Made by a program: the position numbers and the translations under genes. Of a stretch of 48,145 nucleotides of DNA, positions 18,355 through 27,685 are shown one piece after another. The notes beneath the pieces were generated by a model that was not told the origin of the DNA, did no database searches, and saw only the letters and a list, made by a program, of their open reading frames with translations. The stretch is from Tannerella sp. (GTDB lineage: Bacteria; Bacteroidota; Bacteroidia; Bacteroidales; Tannerellaceae): positions 1 to 48,145 of the forward strand of contig JAITVS010000246.1 of the NCBI GenBank assembly GCA_031285685.1, given 5' to 3'. How positions within the stretch are numbered: the stretch's first letter is position 1; each line of letters begins with the position of its first letter.

Positions 18355-20712
18355 ATGAAGAGACTGTTTTTTTTATTTAGTGCAATCATGATGTATGTCT
18401 TTACGGCATGTGGAGATGGCACGACAAATGCACCGGGCAAAGAATATAATAAAGGAGTAAATATTATTCCCAAGCCCCGGAGCCTTGTTCTGAATGAAGG
18501 TTTTTTTCGTCTGAATGAAAAGACTTGTTTTTATGCTTCTACGCCTGAAGCAAAAACGGTTGCCTCTTTTTTCGTTGCTAAAATGAAGAATTCAACCGGT
18601 TACCCAATCAGTTTAAGCGATGATGAATTGGTGAAGAATACGATATCATTACTGATTGATGCTTCCCTTGATGTTAAGGACGAAGGATATACATTGGATG
18701 TTACGCCTTCGGCCGTGATTGTTAAGGCGAAGACCCCGCAGGGCCTTTTTTATGGTATGCAATCGTTTTTACAGTTACTTCCGGCAGAGATAGAAAGCCC
18801 GAAACCTGTAGCCGATATATCATGGGATGCATTGTGTGTTGCAGTCAAGGATGAGCCGCGTTTCGGTTACCGTGGCACGATGTTGGATCCGTGCCGCCAT
18901 TTTATGTCTGTCGAAGAAGTAAAAAGGAACTTGGATGTTCTGGCCTTATTTAAAATAAACCGTATGCATTGGCATCTGACAGATGATCAGGGCTGGCGTA
19001 TTGAGATTAAAAAATATCCGGAACTGACGGAAATCGGGGCTGTACGTAGAGAAGGTGAAGGTTATGAATATGGTGGTTTTTATACACAGGAACAAATAAA
19101 AGAAGTGGTTGCATATGCGGCGGAACGTTTTATTACGGTTATTCCCGAAATAGAAATTCCCGGTCATGAAATGGCTGCGATTGCGGCTTATCCCGGATTG
19201 TCATGCGCAGAAGGGAAACACAGGCCACGTATAATCTGGGGGGTTGAGGATATTGTATTATGTGCTGGAAAAGAGAGTACTTTCGAGTTTTTTGAAGACG
19301 TGTTTAAGGAAGTTGTGGAACTTTTTCCTTATGAGTATATACATATCGGTGGCGATGAGTGTCCCAAGACCGAATGGAAGAAATGTCCATTATGTCAGAA
19401 GCGTATCCGTGAAGAAGGTTTAGCGGCGAAAGATGGCCATACCGCGGAGGAACGTCTGCAGAGTTATTTTGTGCAGCGTATAGAAAAAATGTTGGCGAAA
19501 TACGGAAAGAAGATCATCGGCTGGGATGAGATTCTGGAGGGAGGCTTAGCCCCGACGGCAACCGTTATGTCATGGCGCGGTGAAGAAGGTGGTATCGCAG
19601 CTGCTAATATGGGACATGATGCAATCATGACTCCGAATCCGAATGGGATGTATATTGACCAGTATCAAGGTGATTATAAGATAGAACCTGTAGCAATCGG
19701 CGGTTATACATTGCCAAAGAAAATTTATGATTATGATCCGGTTCCCGATACTTTAGTAAAAGAGGGTAAAGGACATTTTATCATAGGTGTGCAATGTAAT
19801 ACGTGGTCTGAATATATGTATACAAATGATATACGCGAATATCGTATTTATCCCCGCATACTTGCGCTCAGTGAAATTGCCTGGACGGAATCGGATAATA
19901 AAGACTATGATGATTTTGAACGCCGTATGAATAACGCGTACGTAAGATTGGACGGACATGGAGTCAATTATCATATACCTCAGCCGGAACAACCGAACGG
20001 GTCCTGCAATTTCGTCGCGTTTACGGATAAAGCGGTATTGGAGTTTACAACAACCCGTCCGATCAAAGTTGTATATACAACAGACGGCACAGAACCGACG
20101 CCGGAATCGGCCGTATATATGTCGCCAATAGAATATACGGAGTCCGGAACACTGAAAATACGCTCGGTTCTCCCTTCCGGAAAGATGAGCCCCGTACGAA
20201 CAATTGTAGTGGAAAAGCAATCTCTGGCGCTATCCAAAGACGTGACTTCACCAAAGGCGGGATTAATGATGCAGGTGACGGATGGGGTTTACCTCGACGC
20301 GTCTTATCTGTCGGCCGTTAAAGATTGGAAAACGCTTGAAATAAAAAGTTTGCGCGAATTGACAAGTTATGTAAAAACGGATGAGTCCATGCGTGGAGTA
20401 AAACAATATGCCGCTATCGCTTCCGGCTATATCGATATTCCGGAAGATGGCGTATATTATTTTTCGTCGGAGCTTGAGGAAGTCTGGATAGACGGTCAGA
20501 TACTCATCAATAATAAAGGTGAAGTCAAGCGTTTTTCACGGAAAGATAAGAGTGTCGCATTATCAAAGGGATTACATGAATTGAAAGCTGTCTTTTTGGG
20601 ACATATCATCGGCGGATGGCCGTCGAACTGGAACGACGGAAGTATAAGAATACGCAAGGCTGATGCTGAAAAATTTGAGAGAATAAAACCGGAACAGTTA
20701 TTTCATGAATAA
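18355..20712 (+). CDS. GH20 beta-N-acetylhexosaminidase lipoprotein
   Basis: The 785-residue protein has a lipoprotein signal peptide ending in VFTAC (C19). Next come a GH20b-type N-terminal domain (about 35-160), the GH20 TIM barrel with catalytic pair D334-E335 in HIGGDECPKTEW, then a chitobiase C-terminal-type beta domain (TTDGTEPTPESA, about 560-625) and a PA14-like jelly roll (GVYYFSSELEEVWIDGQ, from about 690). It removes terminal GlcNAc or GalNAc from glycans by substrate-assisted catalysis in the periplasm or on the cell surface. Released sugars could feed the NahK-like kinase at 6157-7248. It is monocistronic, with a strong terminator downstream. Confidence 0.94.
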   Translation: MKRLFFLFSAIMMYVFTACGDGTTNAPGKEYNKGVNIIPKPRSLVLNEGFFRLNEKTCFYASTPEAKTVASFFVAKMKNSTGYPISLSDDELVKNTISLLIDASLDVKDEGYTLDVTPSAVIVKAKTPQGLFYGMQSFLQLLPAEIESPKPVADISWDALCVAVKDEPRFGYRGTMLDPCRHFMSVEEVKRNLDVLALFKINRMHWHLTDDQGWRIEIKKYPELTEIGAVRREGEGYEYGGFYTQEQIKEVVAYAAERFITVIPEIEIPGHEMAAIAAYPGLSCAEGKHRPRIIWGVEDIVLCAGKESTFEFFEDVFKEVVELFPYEYIHIGGDECPKTEWKKCPLCQKRIREEGLAAKDGHTAEERLQSYFVQRIEKMLAKYGKKIIGWDEILEGGLAPTATVMSWRGEEGGIAAANMGHDAIMTPNPNGMYIDQYQGDYKIEPVAIGGYTLPKKIYDYDPVPDTLVKEGKGHFIIGVQCNTWSEYMYTNDIREYRIYPRILALSEIAWTESDNKDYDDFERRMNNAYVRLDGHGVNYHIPQPEQPNGSCNFVAFTDKAVLEFTTTRPIKVVYTTDGTEPTPESAVYMSPIEYTESGTLKIRSVLPSGKMSPVRTIVVEKQSLALSKDVTSPKAGLMMQVTDGVYLDASYLSAVKDWKTLEIKSLRELTSYVKTDESMRGVKQYAAIASGYIDIPEDGVYYFSSELEEVWIDGQILINNKGEVKRFSRKDKSVALSKGLHELKAVFLGHIIGGWPSNWNDGSIRIRKADAEKFERIKPEQLFHE

Positions 20713-20735
20713 TAATTTCCGGTGTTACTGATGAT

Positions 20736-20780
20736 AAATCCGTGGAAAATCAAACCTGTTGAATTTTTCACGGGTTTTTT
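20736..20780 (+). terminator. Terminator of the GH20 gene
   Basis: A 15-bp stem, continuous when G-U pairs are counted (arms 20736-20750 and 20762-20776), is followed by a run of T. Confidence 0.88.
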
Positions 20781-20791
20781 ATTATATTCTC

Positions 20792-20822
20792 TTGCCAGTG
20801 CGTTCGATTTACACTATATTTG
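20792..20822 (+). promoter_or_regulatory. Promoter of the CNNM/HAD operon
   Basis: TATATTTG (20815-20822) is preceded by TTG (20792-20794) with 20 nt between, 26 bp before the start at 20849. Confidence 0.7.
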
Positions 20823-20848
20823 TGCCTTCATAGAATTATTCTGTTTAT

Positions 20849-22138
20849 ATGGAATTTATTATAATTATCGGATTGATTATATTAAACGGACTTTTATCTA
20901 TGTCCGAGATCGCATTGGTGTCTTCTCGTAAAGCAAGATTAGAGTCCCTGGCAAAGAAAGGCAAAAAATCAGCACTGAAAGCATTGGAACTGTCGAAAGA
21001 ACCGGATCGTTTCCTTTCGACGATACAGATAGGGATTACATTGATAGGTATCCTTACCGGTTTGTTTTCAGGGGAAGCATTTGCCGGAAGCCTTGCGGAA
21101 GTTTTATCGAATATATCTTTTATACAGCCGTATGCTTATGCCGTATCCAAACTGATCATCGTTGTTATTGTGACTTATCTTACACTTGTATTGGGAGAGC
21201 TTGTACCTAAACGTATCGGACTGAGTTTTTCCGAGCAGGTGGCAATGATTATTGCCAAACCGATGGATCTGTTGTCAAAGATTACCGCACCGTTTGTATG
21301 GGTTCTGTCTAAAAGTACAAAAGCCGTTGTTGTTTTGATAGGATTGAGTCATGCCGGTGACAATAATAAAGTTACGGAGGAAGAGATAAAAGCGATTGTT
21401 CATGAAGGATTTGAGGGAGGTGAGGTTCAGGAGGTGGAGCATGATATTGTGGAACGTGTTTTTCATCTGGGTGATCGTACTGTTGGAAGCATAATGACGC
21501 ATCGAAGCGAATTGGTGTGTATAGATCTCTCTGATAACGTTGATGTTATACGTAAAAAAGTAAAGACGAACCTATATAATACATATCCTGTCATATCTGA
21601 AAAGTTAGATAATATTCAGGGAGTTGTTTTTCTGAAGGATTTGTTCGGCTATATAGATTCTCCGGATTTTTCTCTTTCGAAAATAATCCGTCCGGCTCAG
21701 TTTATTCAGGAAAATATGAGTGTTTATAAGGCCCTGGAGCAATTCCGTCAGGCGCGGACAAAATATGGGGTTGTTACGGATGAGTTTGGCAGTGTACAAG
21801 GAATTGTTACGTTTAAGGATATTGTCGATGCCCTTGTGGGTGAAGTAAGTGAAATCGATGATGAACCGGAGATAATTCTACGCAAGGATGGAAGCGTTTT
21901 GGTTGACGGGCAATGTTCCTTTTACAGTTTTCTGGAATATTTCGATATGGAAGATCTGTATGAAGAGAATGATTATAATACGTTGAGCGGATTGATATTA
22001 GAAGTTCTGGAGCGCGTGCCTAAGACGGGTGACAGTTTTTCGTGGATGGGCTTCGAATTTGAAATTATTGATATGGACGGAGCTCGTATTGATAAAGTAT
22101 TGGCCCGGAAAAAAGAAGAAAGTAATATTGATATATGA
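20849..22138 (+). CDS. CNNM/CorC-HlyC family membrane protein with CBS domains
   Basis: The 429-residue protein has an N-terminal DUF21/CNNM membrane domain (about residues 1-180, starting MEFIIIIGLIILNGLLSMSE), two CBS domains (about 205-330) and a CorC_HlyC domain at the C-terminus (FEIIDMDGARIDKV). Annotation pipelines often call these hemolysins, but members studied in other species act in magnesium or cobalt efflux at the inner membrane, with the CBS pair sensing nucleotide. The last 4 bp overlap the next gene (ATGA), so they are co-translated. Confidence 0.9.
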   Translation: MEFIIIIGLIILNGLLSMSEIALVSSRKARLESLAKKGKKSALKALELSKEPDRFLSTIQIGITLIGILTGLFSGEAFAGSLAEVLSNISFIQPYAYAVSKLIIVVIVTYLTLVLGELVPKRIGLSFSEQVAMIIAKPMDLLSKITAPFVWVLSKSTKAVVVLIGLSHAGDNNKVTEEEIKAIVHEGFEGGEVQEVEHDIVERVFHLGDRTVGSIMTHRSELVCIDLSDNVDVIRKKVKTNLYNTYPVISEKLDNIQGVVFLKDLFGYIDSPDFSLSKIIRPAQFIQENMSVYKALEQFRQARTKYGVVTDEFGSVQGIVTFKDIVDALVGEVSEIDDEPEIILRKDGSVLVDGQCSFYSFLEYFDMEDLYEENDYNTLSGLILEVLERVPKTGDSFSWMGFEFEIIDMDGARIDKVLARKKEESNIDI

Positions 22139-22908
22139 TAAAAGCGATTTTTTTAGATATAGACGGAACGATGGTAAGTTTTAATACCCATCGTGTACCT
22201 GATAACACGAAAAAGGCATTGCGGGAAGTACGTGATCGTGGTATTAAAGTTTTTGTTGCTACGGGACGGCATCGCAGTGATATCAATAATCTTGAAGATC
22301 TGGAGTTTGATGGCTATATAACGTTGAACGGAGGCTATTGCAGAGTAGGTGATCAGGTGGTATTTAAAAAGCATATTCCGCATGAAGATGTGGAGGCTTT
22401 TATTTGTTACGAAGAAGAAATAGAGCCGATTCCCTGTTTCTTTGTCGAAGTGGACCGGGTATCGGCTAATATGGTAGACGAACAAATTACGCAGATGATG
22501 GAACTTGTACATTTTACTCCGCGTCCGATTGTTCCGTCGCGCGAGTTTCTGAATAAAGAGATTTTTCAGTTAACGGCCTTTTTTCCGTTAGACCGCGAAC
22601 CGGAAATAATGAAGTATTTGCCGGGATGTGCTGCCGCACGATGGTATCCGACATTCGCTGATATTGTTGCCCGTGATGTGGATAAAAGTGTTGGCCTGGA
22701 AAAGATTAAAGAGTATTTCGGATTTGATCTTGATGAAATGATGGCGATCGGTGACGGAGGCAATGATATATCCATGCTGAAACATGCCGGTATAGGCATT
22801 GCGATGGGTAATGCAAATGTAGAGGTGAAACAGGTTGCCAATTATATTACGACATCAGTGGATGATGATGGCATAGGTAATGCATTACGGCATTTTGGGG
22901 TTATTTGA
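22135..22908 (+). CDS. Cof-type HAD phosphatase
   Basis: The 257-residue protein has the HAD motif I IDGT with nucleophile D8 and acid D10, motif II in VATGRH, and motif IV GDGGNDISML near the C-terminus, with a large C2 cap between. This is the Cof/YidA group, which acts on sugar phosphates, FMN-type compounds or PLP; the substrate cannot be read from sequence. It overlaps the CNNM-family gene by 4 bp and lies in the same operon. Confidence 0.9.
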   Translation: MIKAIFLDIDGTMVSFNTHRVPDNTKKALREVRDRGIKVFVATGRHRSDINNLEDLEFDGYITLNGGYCRVGDQVVFKKHIPHEDVEAFICYEEEIEPIPCFFVEVDRVSANMVDEQITQMMELVHFTPRPIVPSREFLNKEIFQLTAFFPLDREPEIMKYLPGCAAARWYPTFADIVARDVDKSVGLEKIKEYFGFDLDEMMAIGDGGNDISMLKHAGIGIAMGNANVEVKQVANYITTSVDDDGIGNALRHFGVI

Positions 22909-22958
22909 ATTTTTATAAAAGCGCATGACTGAAGTCGCTTATAATGAAAGGATAGTAT

Positions 22959-23717
22959 ATGTTGTTATTTAAAATGAAAGAAAGGCGTACAATCCGCCGG
23001 TATTCGGAAAAAGATATTTCAGACGAATTGCTCAATGAATTGCTGGAAGTGGCGGCAAGAGCTTCAAATACCGGTAATATGCAACTATATAGCGTAGTTG
23101 TTACGCGTGATCAATCACAAAAAGAAAAGCTTGCTCCGGCCCATTTTAATCAGCCGATGGTCAAAAATGCGCCTGTCGTATTGACGTTTTGTGCCGATGC
23201 AAACCGTTTTGTGAAATGGGCTTCATTACGTAATGCGAATCCTGGATTTGATAATTTTCAGACATTTATGGCGGCCGTTATCGATTCAATGTTATTTGCG
23301 CAGACTTTTTGCGTTGCTGCGGAAGAAAAAGGATTAGGTCTATGTTATCTGGGAACCACAACCTATAATGCGGCTCCGATTATTGAAGCATTATCTTTGC
23401 CGGAACTTGTTGTTCCTATAACAGCTGTAACCGTAGGGTATCCGGCAGAGCCTCTTCCGGATCAATGTGAACGATTGCCATTGGATGCGATTATTCATCA
23501 GGAGTATTACACGGATTACACGGAATCAGCTATCGATGCGCTTTATAAAGAAAAGGAGGCATTGGAAGCCAATATCCGTTTTGTCAGAGAGAATGAAAAA
23601 GAAACATTGGCACAGGTTTTTACGGATATACGTTATGCAAAAAAGAATAATGAATTTTTTTCCGATGAATTTTTGAAAGTTCTTAAACAGCAAGGCTTTT
23701 TAAGTTCGCCTGTATAG
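22959..23717 (+). CDS. Nitroreductase family FMN-dependent oxidoreductase (NfsA-like)
   Basis: The 252-residue protein has the nitroreductase fold: KERRTIRRYSEKDI at the N-terminus with FMN-binding arginines, ARASNTGNMQLYSVVV, and the ICYLGTT-type GLCYLGTT loop with VTVGYPAEP. Size and the long C-terminal extension fit the NfsA/Frp group using NADPH and FMN to reduce nitro- or quinone compounds in the cytoplasm. The gap of 50 bp after the HAD gene holds a small imperfect stem, so co-transcription is possible. It converges with the uridine phosphorylase-like gene, with only 17 bp between stops. Confidence 0.88.
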   Translation: MLLFKMKERRTIRRYSEKDISDELLNELLEVAARASNTGNMQLYSVVVTRDQSQKEKLAPAHFNQPMVKNAPVVLTFCADANRFVKWASLRNANPGFDNFQTFMAAVIDSMLFAQTFCVAAEEKGLGLCYLGTTTYNAAPIIEALSLPELVVPITAVTVGYPAEPLPDQCERLPLDAIIHQEYYTDYTESAIDALYKEKEALEANIRFVRENEKETLAQVFTDIRYAKKNNEFFSDEFLKVLKQQGFLSSPV

Positions 23718-23734
23718 TGTTTTTTAGAAATTTA

Positions 23735-24604
23735 TCAGATTCTGTCCAACACTTTTTCGATCAGTACCGGAAGGCTGTTTTTGTAATCGGTATTCATGTT
23801 TTTATCTACACGTCCGGCAATAATACAGCATACGGTCATGGCACGATGTCCCATCATCGCGGCCAGTCCGGCGAGCGCGGAACTTTCCATCTCAAAATTA
23901 GTTATACGCCGGTTTTTGAAATTGAAAGATTCGATTTTTTTATTTAATTCCATATCTGCGAGCGGAAGGCGTAATTCTCTGCCCTGCGGACCGTAAAATC
24001 CGTTTGCGGCAATTGTCATGCCACGAATGATATCATCTTGCGCGATTTGTTCGATTAATGTTCTGTCGGCCGAAACCACATAGGGACGTATCCCGGTAAT
24101 ATTCCAATTGAGTTGACGCATCAGTTCTTCTTCCGTGTCGATATCCCTGACTTTATTATTGTCTTTATAAAAGTACAAGACCCCGTCGAATCCGATCGAT
24201 TTTTCCGCAGCCACATATGTTCCTACAGGAGTGAATGGTTGTAATCCTCCGGACGTACCGATGCGTACTATTGTGAGCTGACGGAATTCAGGACGAACCG
24301 TTCGTGTTGTGAAATCGATATTGGCAAGCGCATCCAGTTCGTTTATCACAATATCCATATTATCACATCCGATACCATGTGAAACGACGGAAAGACGTTT
24401 TCCCCTATACATTCCCGTGATCGTATGAAACTCACGACTTGATACTTCGCACTCTTTGGCGTCGAAGTATCCGGCGATCATGGATACACGTGCCGGATCA
24501 CCGCAAAGGATGATTCGGTCGGCAAGCTGTTCCGGTTTTACGTGGAGGTGAAATGCGCTTCCGTCATCGTTTATGATAAGTTCCGATTCTGCAATACGTT
24601 TCAT
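23735..24604 (-). CDS. Nucleoside phosphorylase, uridine phosphorylase-like
   Basis: The 289-residue protein belongs to the PNP_UDP_1 superfamily, which splits nucleosides with phosphate. The phosphate loop CGDPARVSMIA, GIGCDNMDIV, RIGTSGGLQPF and the sugar-binding FEMESSALAGLA are visible. The FEMES motif and overall length fit the uridine phosphorylase group rather than hexameric DeoD. It salvages pyrimidine ribonucleosides in the cytoplasm, and would work downstream of cytidine deaminase (cdd at 37082). It lies after the FloA operon terminator, so it has its own transcript. Confidence 0.87.
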   Translation of the reverse strand: MKRIAESELIINDDGSAFHLHVKPEQLADRIILCGDPARVSMIAGYFDAKECEVSSREFHTITGMYRGKRLSVVSHGIGCDNMDIVINELDALANIDFTTRTVRPEFRQLTIVRIGTSGGLQPFTPVGTYVAAEKSIGFDGVLYFYKDNNKVRDIDTEEELMRQLNWNITGIRPYVVSADRTLIEQIAQDDIIRGMTIAANGFYGPQGRELRLPLADMELNKKIESFNFKNRRITNFEMESSALAGLAAMMGHRAMTVCCIIAGRVDKNMNTDYKNSLPVLIEKVLDRI

Positions 24605-24624
24605 AGGAAATAGATGAATTAGGC

Positions 24625-24664
24625 AAAACTAAAAATGGAAAATTAATTTTCCATTTTTAGTTTT
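24625..24664 (-). terminator. Perfect 40-bp palindrome, terminator of the FloA operon
   Basis: Bases 24625-24644 and 24645-24664 are exact reverse complements with no mismatch. The stem sits 10 bp after the floA stop on the minus strand and ends in a T-run. The centre can form a loop of about 4 nt. It is AT-rich and could work in both directions. Confidence 0.9.
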
Positions 24665-24674
24665 TTGCTGTTAT

Positions 24675-25658
24675 TTATTTAATCGGTTTACTCTGACCGC
24701 CCGAAGGTTTTGATATCGCATCACGCATAGAGGTATCCGCCTCTATATTTTTCATCCGGTAATAATCCATAATACCGAGATTTCCATTACGGAATGCTTC
24801 AGCCATCGCTTTAGGTACTTCAGCTTCCGCCTCGATCACTTTAGCGCGCGCTTCCTGTGCCTTTGCTTTCATTTCCTGTTCCAACGCGACAGCCATTGCA
24901 CGGCGTTCCTCTGCTTTTGCCTGAGCTATGTTTTTGTCGGCCTGCGCCTGATCCATCTGCAATACGGCGCCAATATTTTTACCTATGTCTATATCTGCAA
25001 TATCAATGGATAGGATTTCAAATGCAGTACCGGCATCAAGTCCTTTGCGCAGCACTAACTTTGAAATAGAATCAGGATTCTCCAGTACCGTTTCGTGATT
25101 ATCTGCCGAACCGATTGACGACACAATACCTTCGCCGACACGTGCAAGAATGGTTTCTTCACCGGCACCTCCGACTAATTGCTTGATATTGGCACGCACT
25201 GTAACGCGGGCTTTGGCAATTAACTGAATACCGTTTTTTGAGACTGCCGTTACGGGAGGTGTATCAATCACTTTCGGATTTACGGACATCTGTACGGCCT
25301 GAAATACGTCACGGCCGGCAAGATCGATCGCTGTCGCCATCTGGAATGTCAGGTCAATGTTTGCTTTTGATGCGGAAACGAGTGCATGTACAACTCTTTC
25401 TACATGTCCTCCTGCGAGATAATGGGCTTCCAGTTCGTCACGTGTAAGAGTTTTGAGTCCTGCTTTATGTGCTTCAATCATAGCGCGTGTTATGACTCCC
25501 GGTGGAACTTTACGTATCCGCATGAGAAACAACTGAATAAGCGAAATGTTTACTCCTGATACCTTTGCCGAAATCCACAGGAGGAAAGGCACGTAGTAAA
25601 AGAATATGCATAGCAATACAAATGCTACACAAATTGTCATGATCAATAGATAATCCAT
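24675..25658 (-). CDS. floA: Flotillin-like protein FloA
   Basis: The 327-residue protein matches the UPF0365/FloA family: an N-terminal membrane anchor (about residues 4-32), a PHB/SPFH-like domain and a coiled, Ala/Glu-rich C-terminal region ([19 protein letters not shown]) with motifs such as [20 protein letters not shown]. FloA forms membrane microdomain assemblies. It follows the short NfeD gene by 12 bp, the usual FloA-NfeD pairing, and both follow a TPR/PD40 gene. Terminator at 24625-24664. Confidence 0.94.
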   Translation of the reverse strand: MDYLLIMTICVAFVLLCIFFYYVPFLLWISAKVSGVNISLIQLFLMRIRKVPPGVITRAMIEAHKAGLKTLTRDELEAHYLAGGHVERVVHALVSASKANIDLTFQMATAIDLAGRDVFQAVQMSVNPKVIDTPPVTAVSKNGIQLIAKARVTVRANIKQLVGGAGEETILARVGEGIVSSIGSADNHETVLENPDSISKLVLRKGLDAGTAFEILSIDIADIDIGKNIGAVLQMDQAQADKNIAQAKAEERRAMAVALEQEMKAKAQEARAKVIEAEAEVPKAMAEAFRNGNLGIMDYYRMKNIEADTSMRDAISKPSGGQSKPIK

Positions 25659-25670
25659 ACTTTCAATAAT

Positions 25671-26156
25671 TTATGTGTTGTTTATATTATTTTTATTCTC
25701 AACGACTACGTTATACCCGTCTATACGTATAATGATCACGGGAGTATTTTCATCAATAAATCCGTTTATCGATTTAGCTTCAACGGTAATATTATTGAAA
25801 CGCGCTTTTCCTATAGGAGCTAGACGCGAGAGAGTAGTACCTTCATCTCCGACTTTCAATTCCATATCACGTGGTGAAATAACAGTTGATTCTATATCGG
25901 TTTTCAGCGACACGCGATTAAAGGAATTAGAACGTAAAAGCCATAGAAACAGACCTCCGAAAGATAGAATGGATCCTCCCAGGGTTATATTTCCGGTAGT
26001 TACGCTTATGGAGTAGGCGTATGCAACTCCTCCTATGGCAAATAACGCACCTGCGATGCCCGCAATTGTTATACCGGGTAAAAGAAATATTTCCGCAATG
26101 ATAAGGAATATTGCGGCGGTCATCAGGAATACTATAATTATTATATCTATTGCCAT
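25671..26156 (-). CDS. Short NfeD-like membrane protein
   Basis: This 161-residue protein has three closely spaced hydrophobic segments in residues 1-75 (IIIIVFLMTAAIFLIIAEI and others) and a C-terminal OB-fold region (KVGDEGTTLSRLAPIGKARF). It lacks the ClpP-like protease domain of the long NfeD at 37564-38955, so it is the short NfeD type. Members partner with flotillins in the inner membrane, and FloA is encoded 12 bp downstream. Confidence 0.9.
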   Translation of the reverse strand: MAIDIIIIVFLMTAAIFLIIAEIFLLPGITIAGIAGALFAIGGVAYAYSISVTTGNITLGGSILSFGGLFLWLLRSNSFNRVSLKTDIESTVISPRDMELKVGDEGTTLSRLAPIGKARFNNITVEAKSINGFIDENTPVIIIRIDGYNVVVENKNNINNT

Positions 26157-26167
26157 AAAGTTCGGTA

Positions 26168-27601
26168 TTATTTGATTCCTATTTGACGAATTTCGGCATT
26201 ACGCGCTTTTTTTTCCTGAACCCTGGCCTTTTCCATTAATGAGTAAAGCTGGCTTTCTGCCTGTAATATAGTTGGCTTCAATTGTTCGCGTACTGAAGAA
26301 TTACCATTTGTGTATGAACTACGTATATCATTCAACTTGTTATTAAGACTTTCGATTTGTTTGTTTATATTTAATACTTCGGAATATAAATCTTTCGCTT
26401 CGTGACTTTTGATATCATTGAGTGTATAATATGTTATTTTGTCATTAATAACAAATTCAAAGTCACGTTCTTTTTTCACATCTTTTTGTGTCAGGTCGGT
26501 ATGAGCCAGTTTTATTAACTCTGTATAATCCGCACCATCTTTCCATGTGTCTTTTATGGATACCAAAGCTGCCCTTCTTCTTATTACCTCATGATCTTCT
26601 ATACCTTCAATACGCTTGCGGGATGGATCCGGAATAAAAAGATAAACACACACATTGTCTTCCGGTTGATTTCTGTCGGTAACGAACCATCCCAGTCCTT
26701 TTGTATCATCTATAACCATCATGTAGTCATTTGCCGGTGAATTGAAAGGCATACCCATCTGTTCGGGTGCCAGATATGAGTTTGTGTTTGTATTATAACG
26801 TGTGATGAAAATATCATAACCGCCGATTGATTCATATCCTTTTGATGCAAAATACATCGTAATTCCGTCTGACAAAATATAAGGATAATTGTCATCTTTC
26901 GTATTATCGGGAATTAAAACCTTTTCGTCGCCCCATGCATCAAGCAGTTTGGATTGCGAATAAAGCGTATAAGAACCGTTTTCCGAAAGGCGTGCATAAT
27001 AAACTCTGTCTTCCTTCTGATTCATATAAACTGTGGATAAAACATTTTTTTCCGTCTTGAAAAAATCATCATAGGACATGAGCGTACCACTTTCTTCACT
27101 CAGGCTGTATGCTTCCAGAAATACATTTTTATTTATAACCACACTGTCGATAATCTGAACATCTTCGGTTTTATCCTGCATACGGAGCAGGTTACGTGCC
27201 AGTTCCATATTTTTTTCAGATTCGGACGTATCATCTTTTTTCTTTTTTTGCATGGTGATATATCCGTCCCACATCTCTATGGCCTCGTTGAAACGATACT
27301 GATCGGTGTATAACATTGCGAGGTAACGATATGATTCCATGACTTTACGTTTGTTGGCAACAAGCAGGTATTTTTCTGCATTTTCATAATCTCCTGTTTC
27401 GTAGCAGCATACACCGTACCATTGATTGTAGGAAGAATTATTGGGCGATTGTTTTACAAGTTTTTCGAATACGGGCTTTGCTTCTTCATATTCGTCTTCG
27501 TTATACAAGATCTTGGCTTGATCAAGACTTTGTGTATATCCGTAAAGACTTATCGACAAGAAGAATATAAGATAAAATATTTTAGTGAACTTTTGTTTCA
27601 T
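26168..27601 (-). CDS. TPR and PD40 beta-propeller protein, exported
   Basis: From the ATG at 27601 the protein has 477 residues. A cleavable signal peptide (about 1-23, ending LYGYTQS) is followed by TPR-like helices (LDQAKILYNEDEYEEAKPVF to about residue 130). Then come WD40-like PD40 blades (NYPYILSDGITMYFASKG, GGYDIFITR, about 190-330) and a coiled coil near the C-terminus. T9SS/gliding proteins such as PorE have TPR plus PD40 plus OmpA; here the OmpA-like domain is absent. An ATG at 27616 is a possible alternative start. It is the first gene of the PD40-NfeD-FloA operon, 11 bp from NfeD. Function is unknown; probably periplasmic scaffolding. Confidence 0.83.
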   Translation of the reverse strand: MKQKFTKIFYLIFFLSISLYGYTQSLDQAKILYNEDEYEEAKPVFEKLVKQSPNNSSYNQWYGVCCYETGDYENAEKYLLVANKRKVMESYRYLAMLYTDQYRFNEAIEMWDGYITMQKKKKDDTSESEKNMELARNLLRMQDKTEDVQIIDSVVINKNVFLEAYSLSEESGTLMSYDDFFKTEKNVLSTVYMNQKEDRVYYARLSENGSYTLYSQSKLLDAWGDEKVLIPDNTKDDNYPYILSDGITMYFASKGYESIGGYDIFITRYNTNTNSYLAPEQMGMPFNSPANDYMMVIDDTKGLGWFVTDRNQPEDNVCVYLFIPDPSRKRIEGIEDHEVIRRRAALVSIKDTWKDGADYTELIKLAHTDLTQKDVKKERDFEFVINDKITYYTLNDIKSHEAKDLYSEVLNINKQIESLNNKLNDIRSSYTNGNSSVREQLKPTILQAESQLYSLMEKARVQEKKARNAEIRQIGIK

Positions 27602-27623
27602 CGGTATCTGTATCAATCTATAA

Positions 27624-27631
27624 CAAACATA
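27624..27631 (-). promoter_or_regulatory. Possible -7 box (TATGTTTG) for the TPR/PD40-NfeD-FloA operon
   Basis: A TAnnTTTG match on the minus strand 23 bp before the ATG at 27601. The -33 box is not clear. Confidence 0.45.
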
Positions 27632-27685
27632 TTTACAGGTAAAGATAAAGAATAAAAATCAGTCTATATATTAAAAAAATATAAA

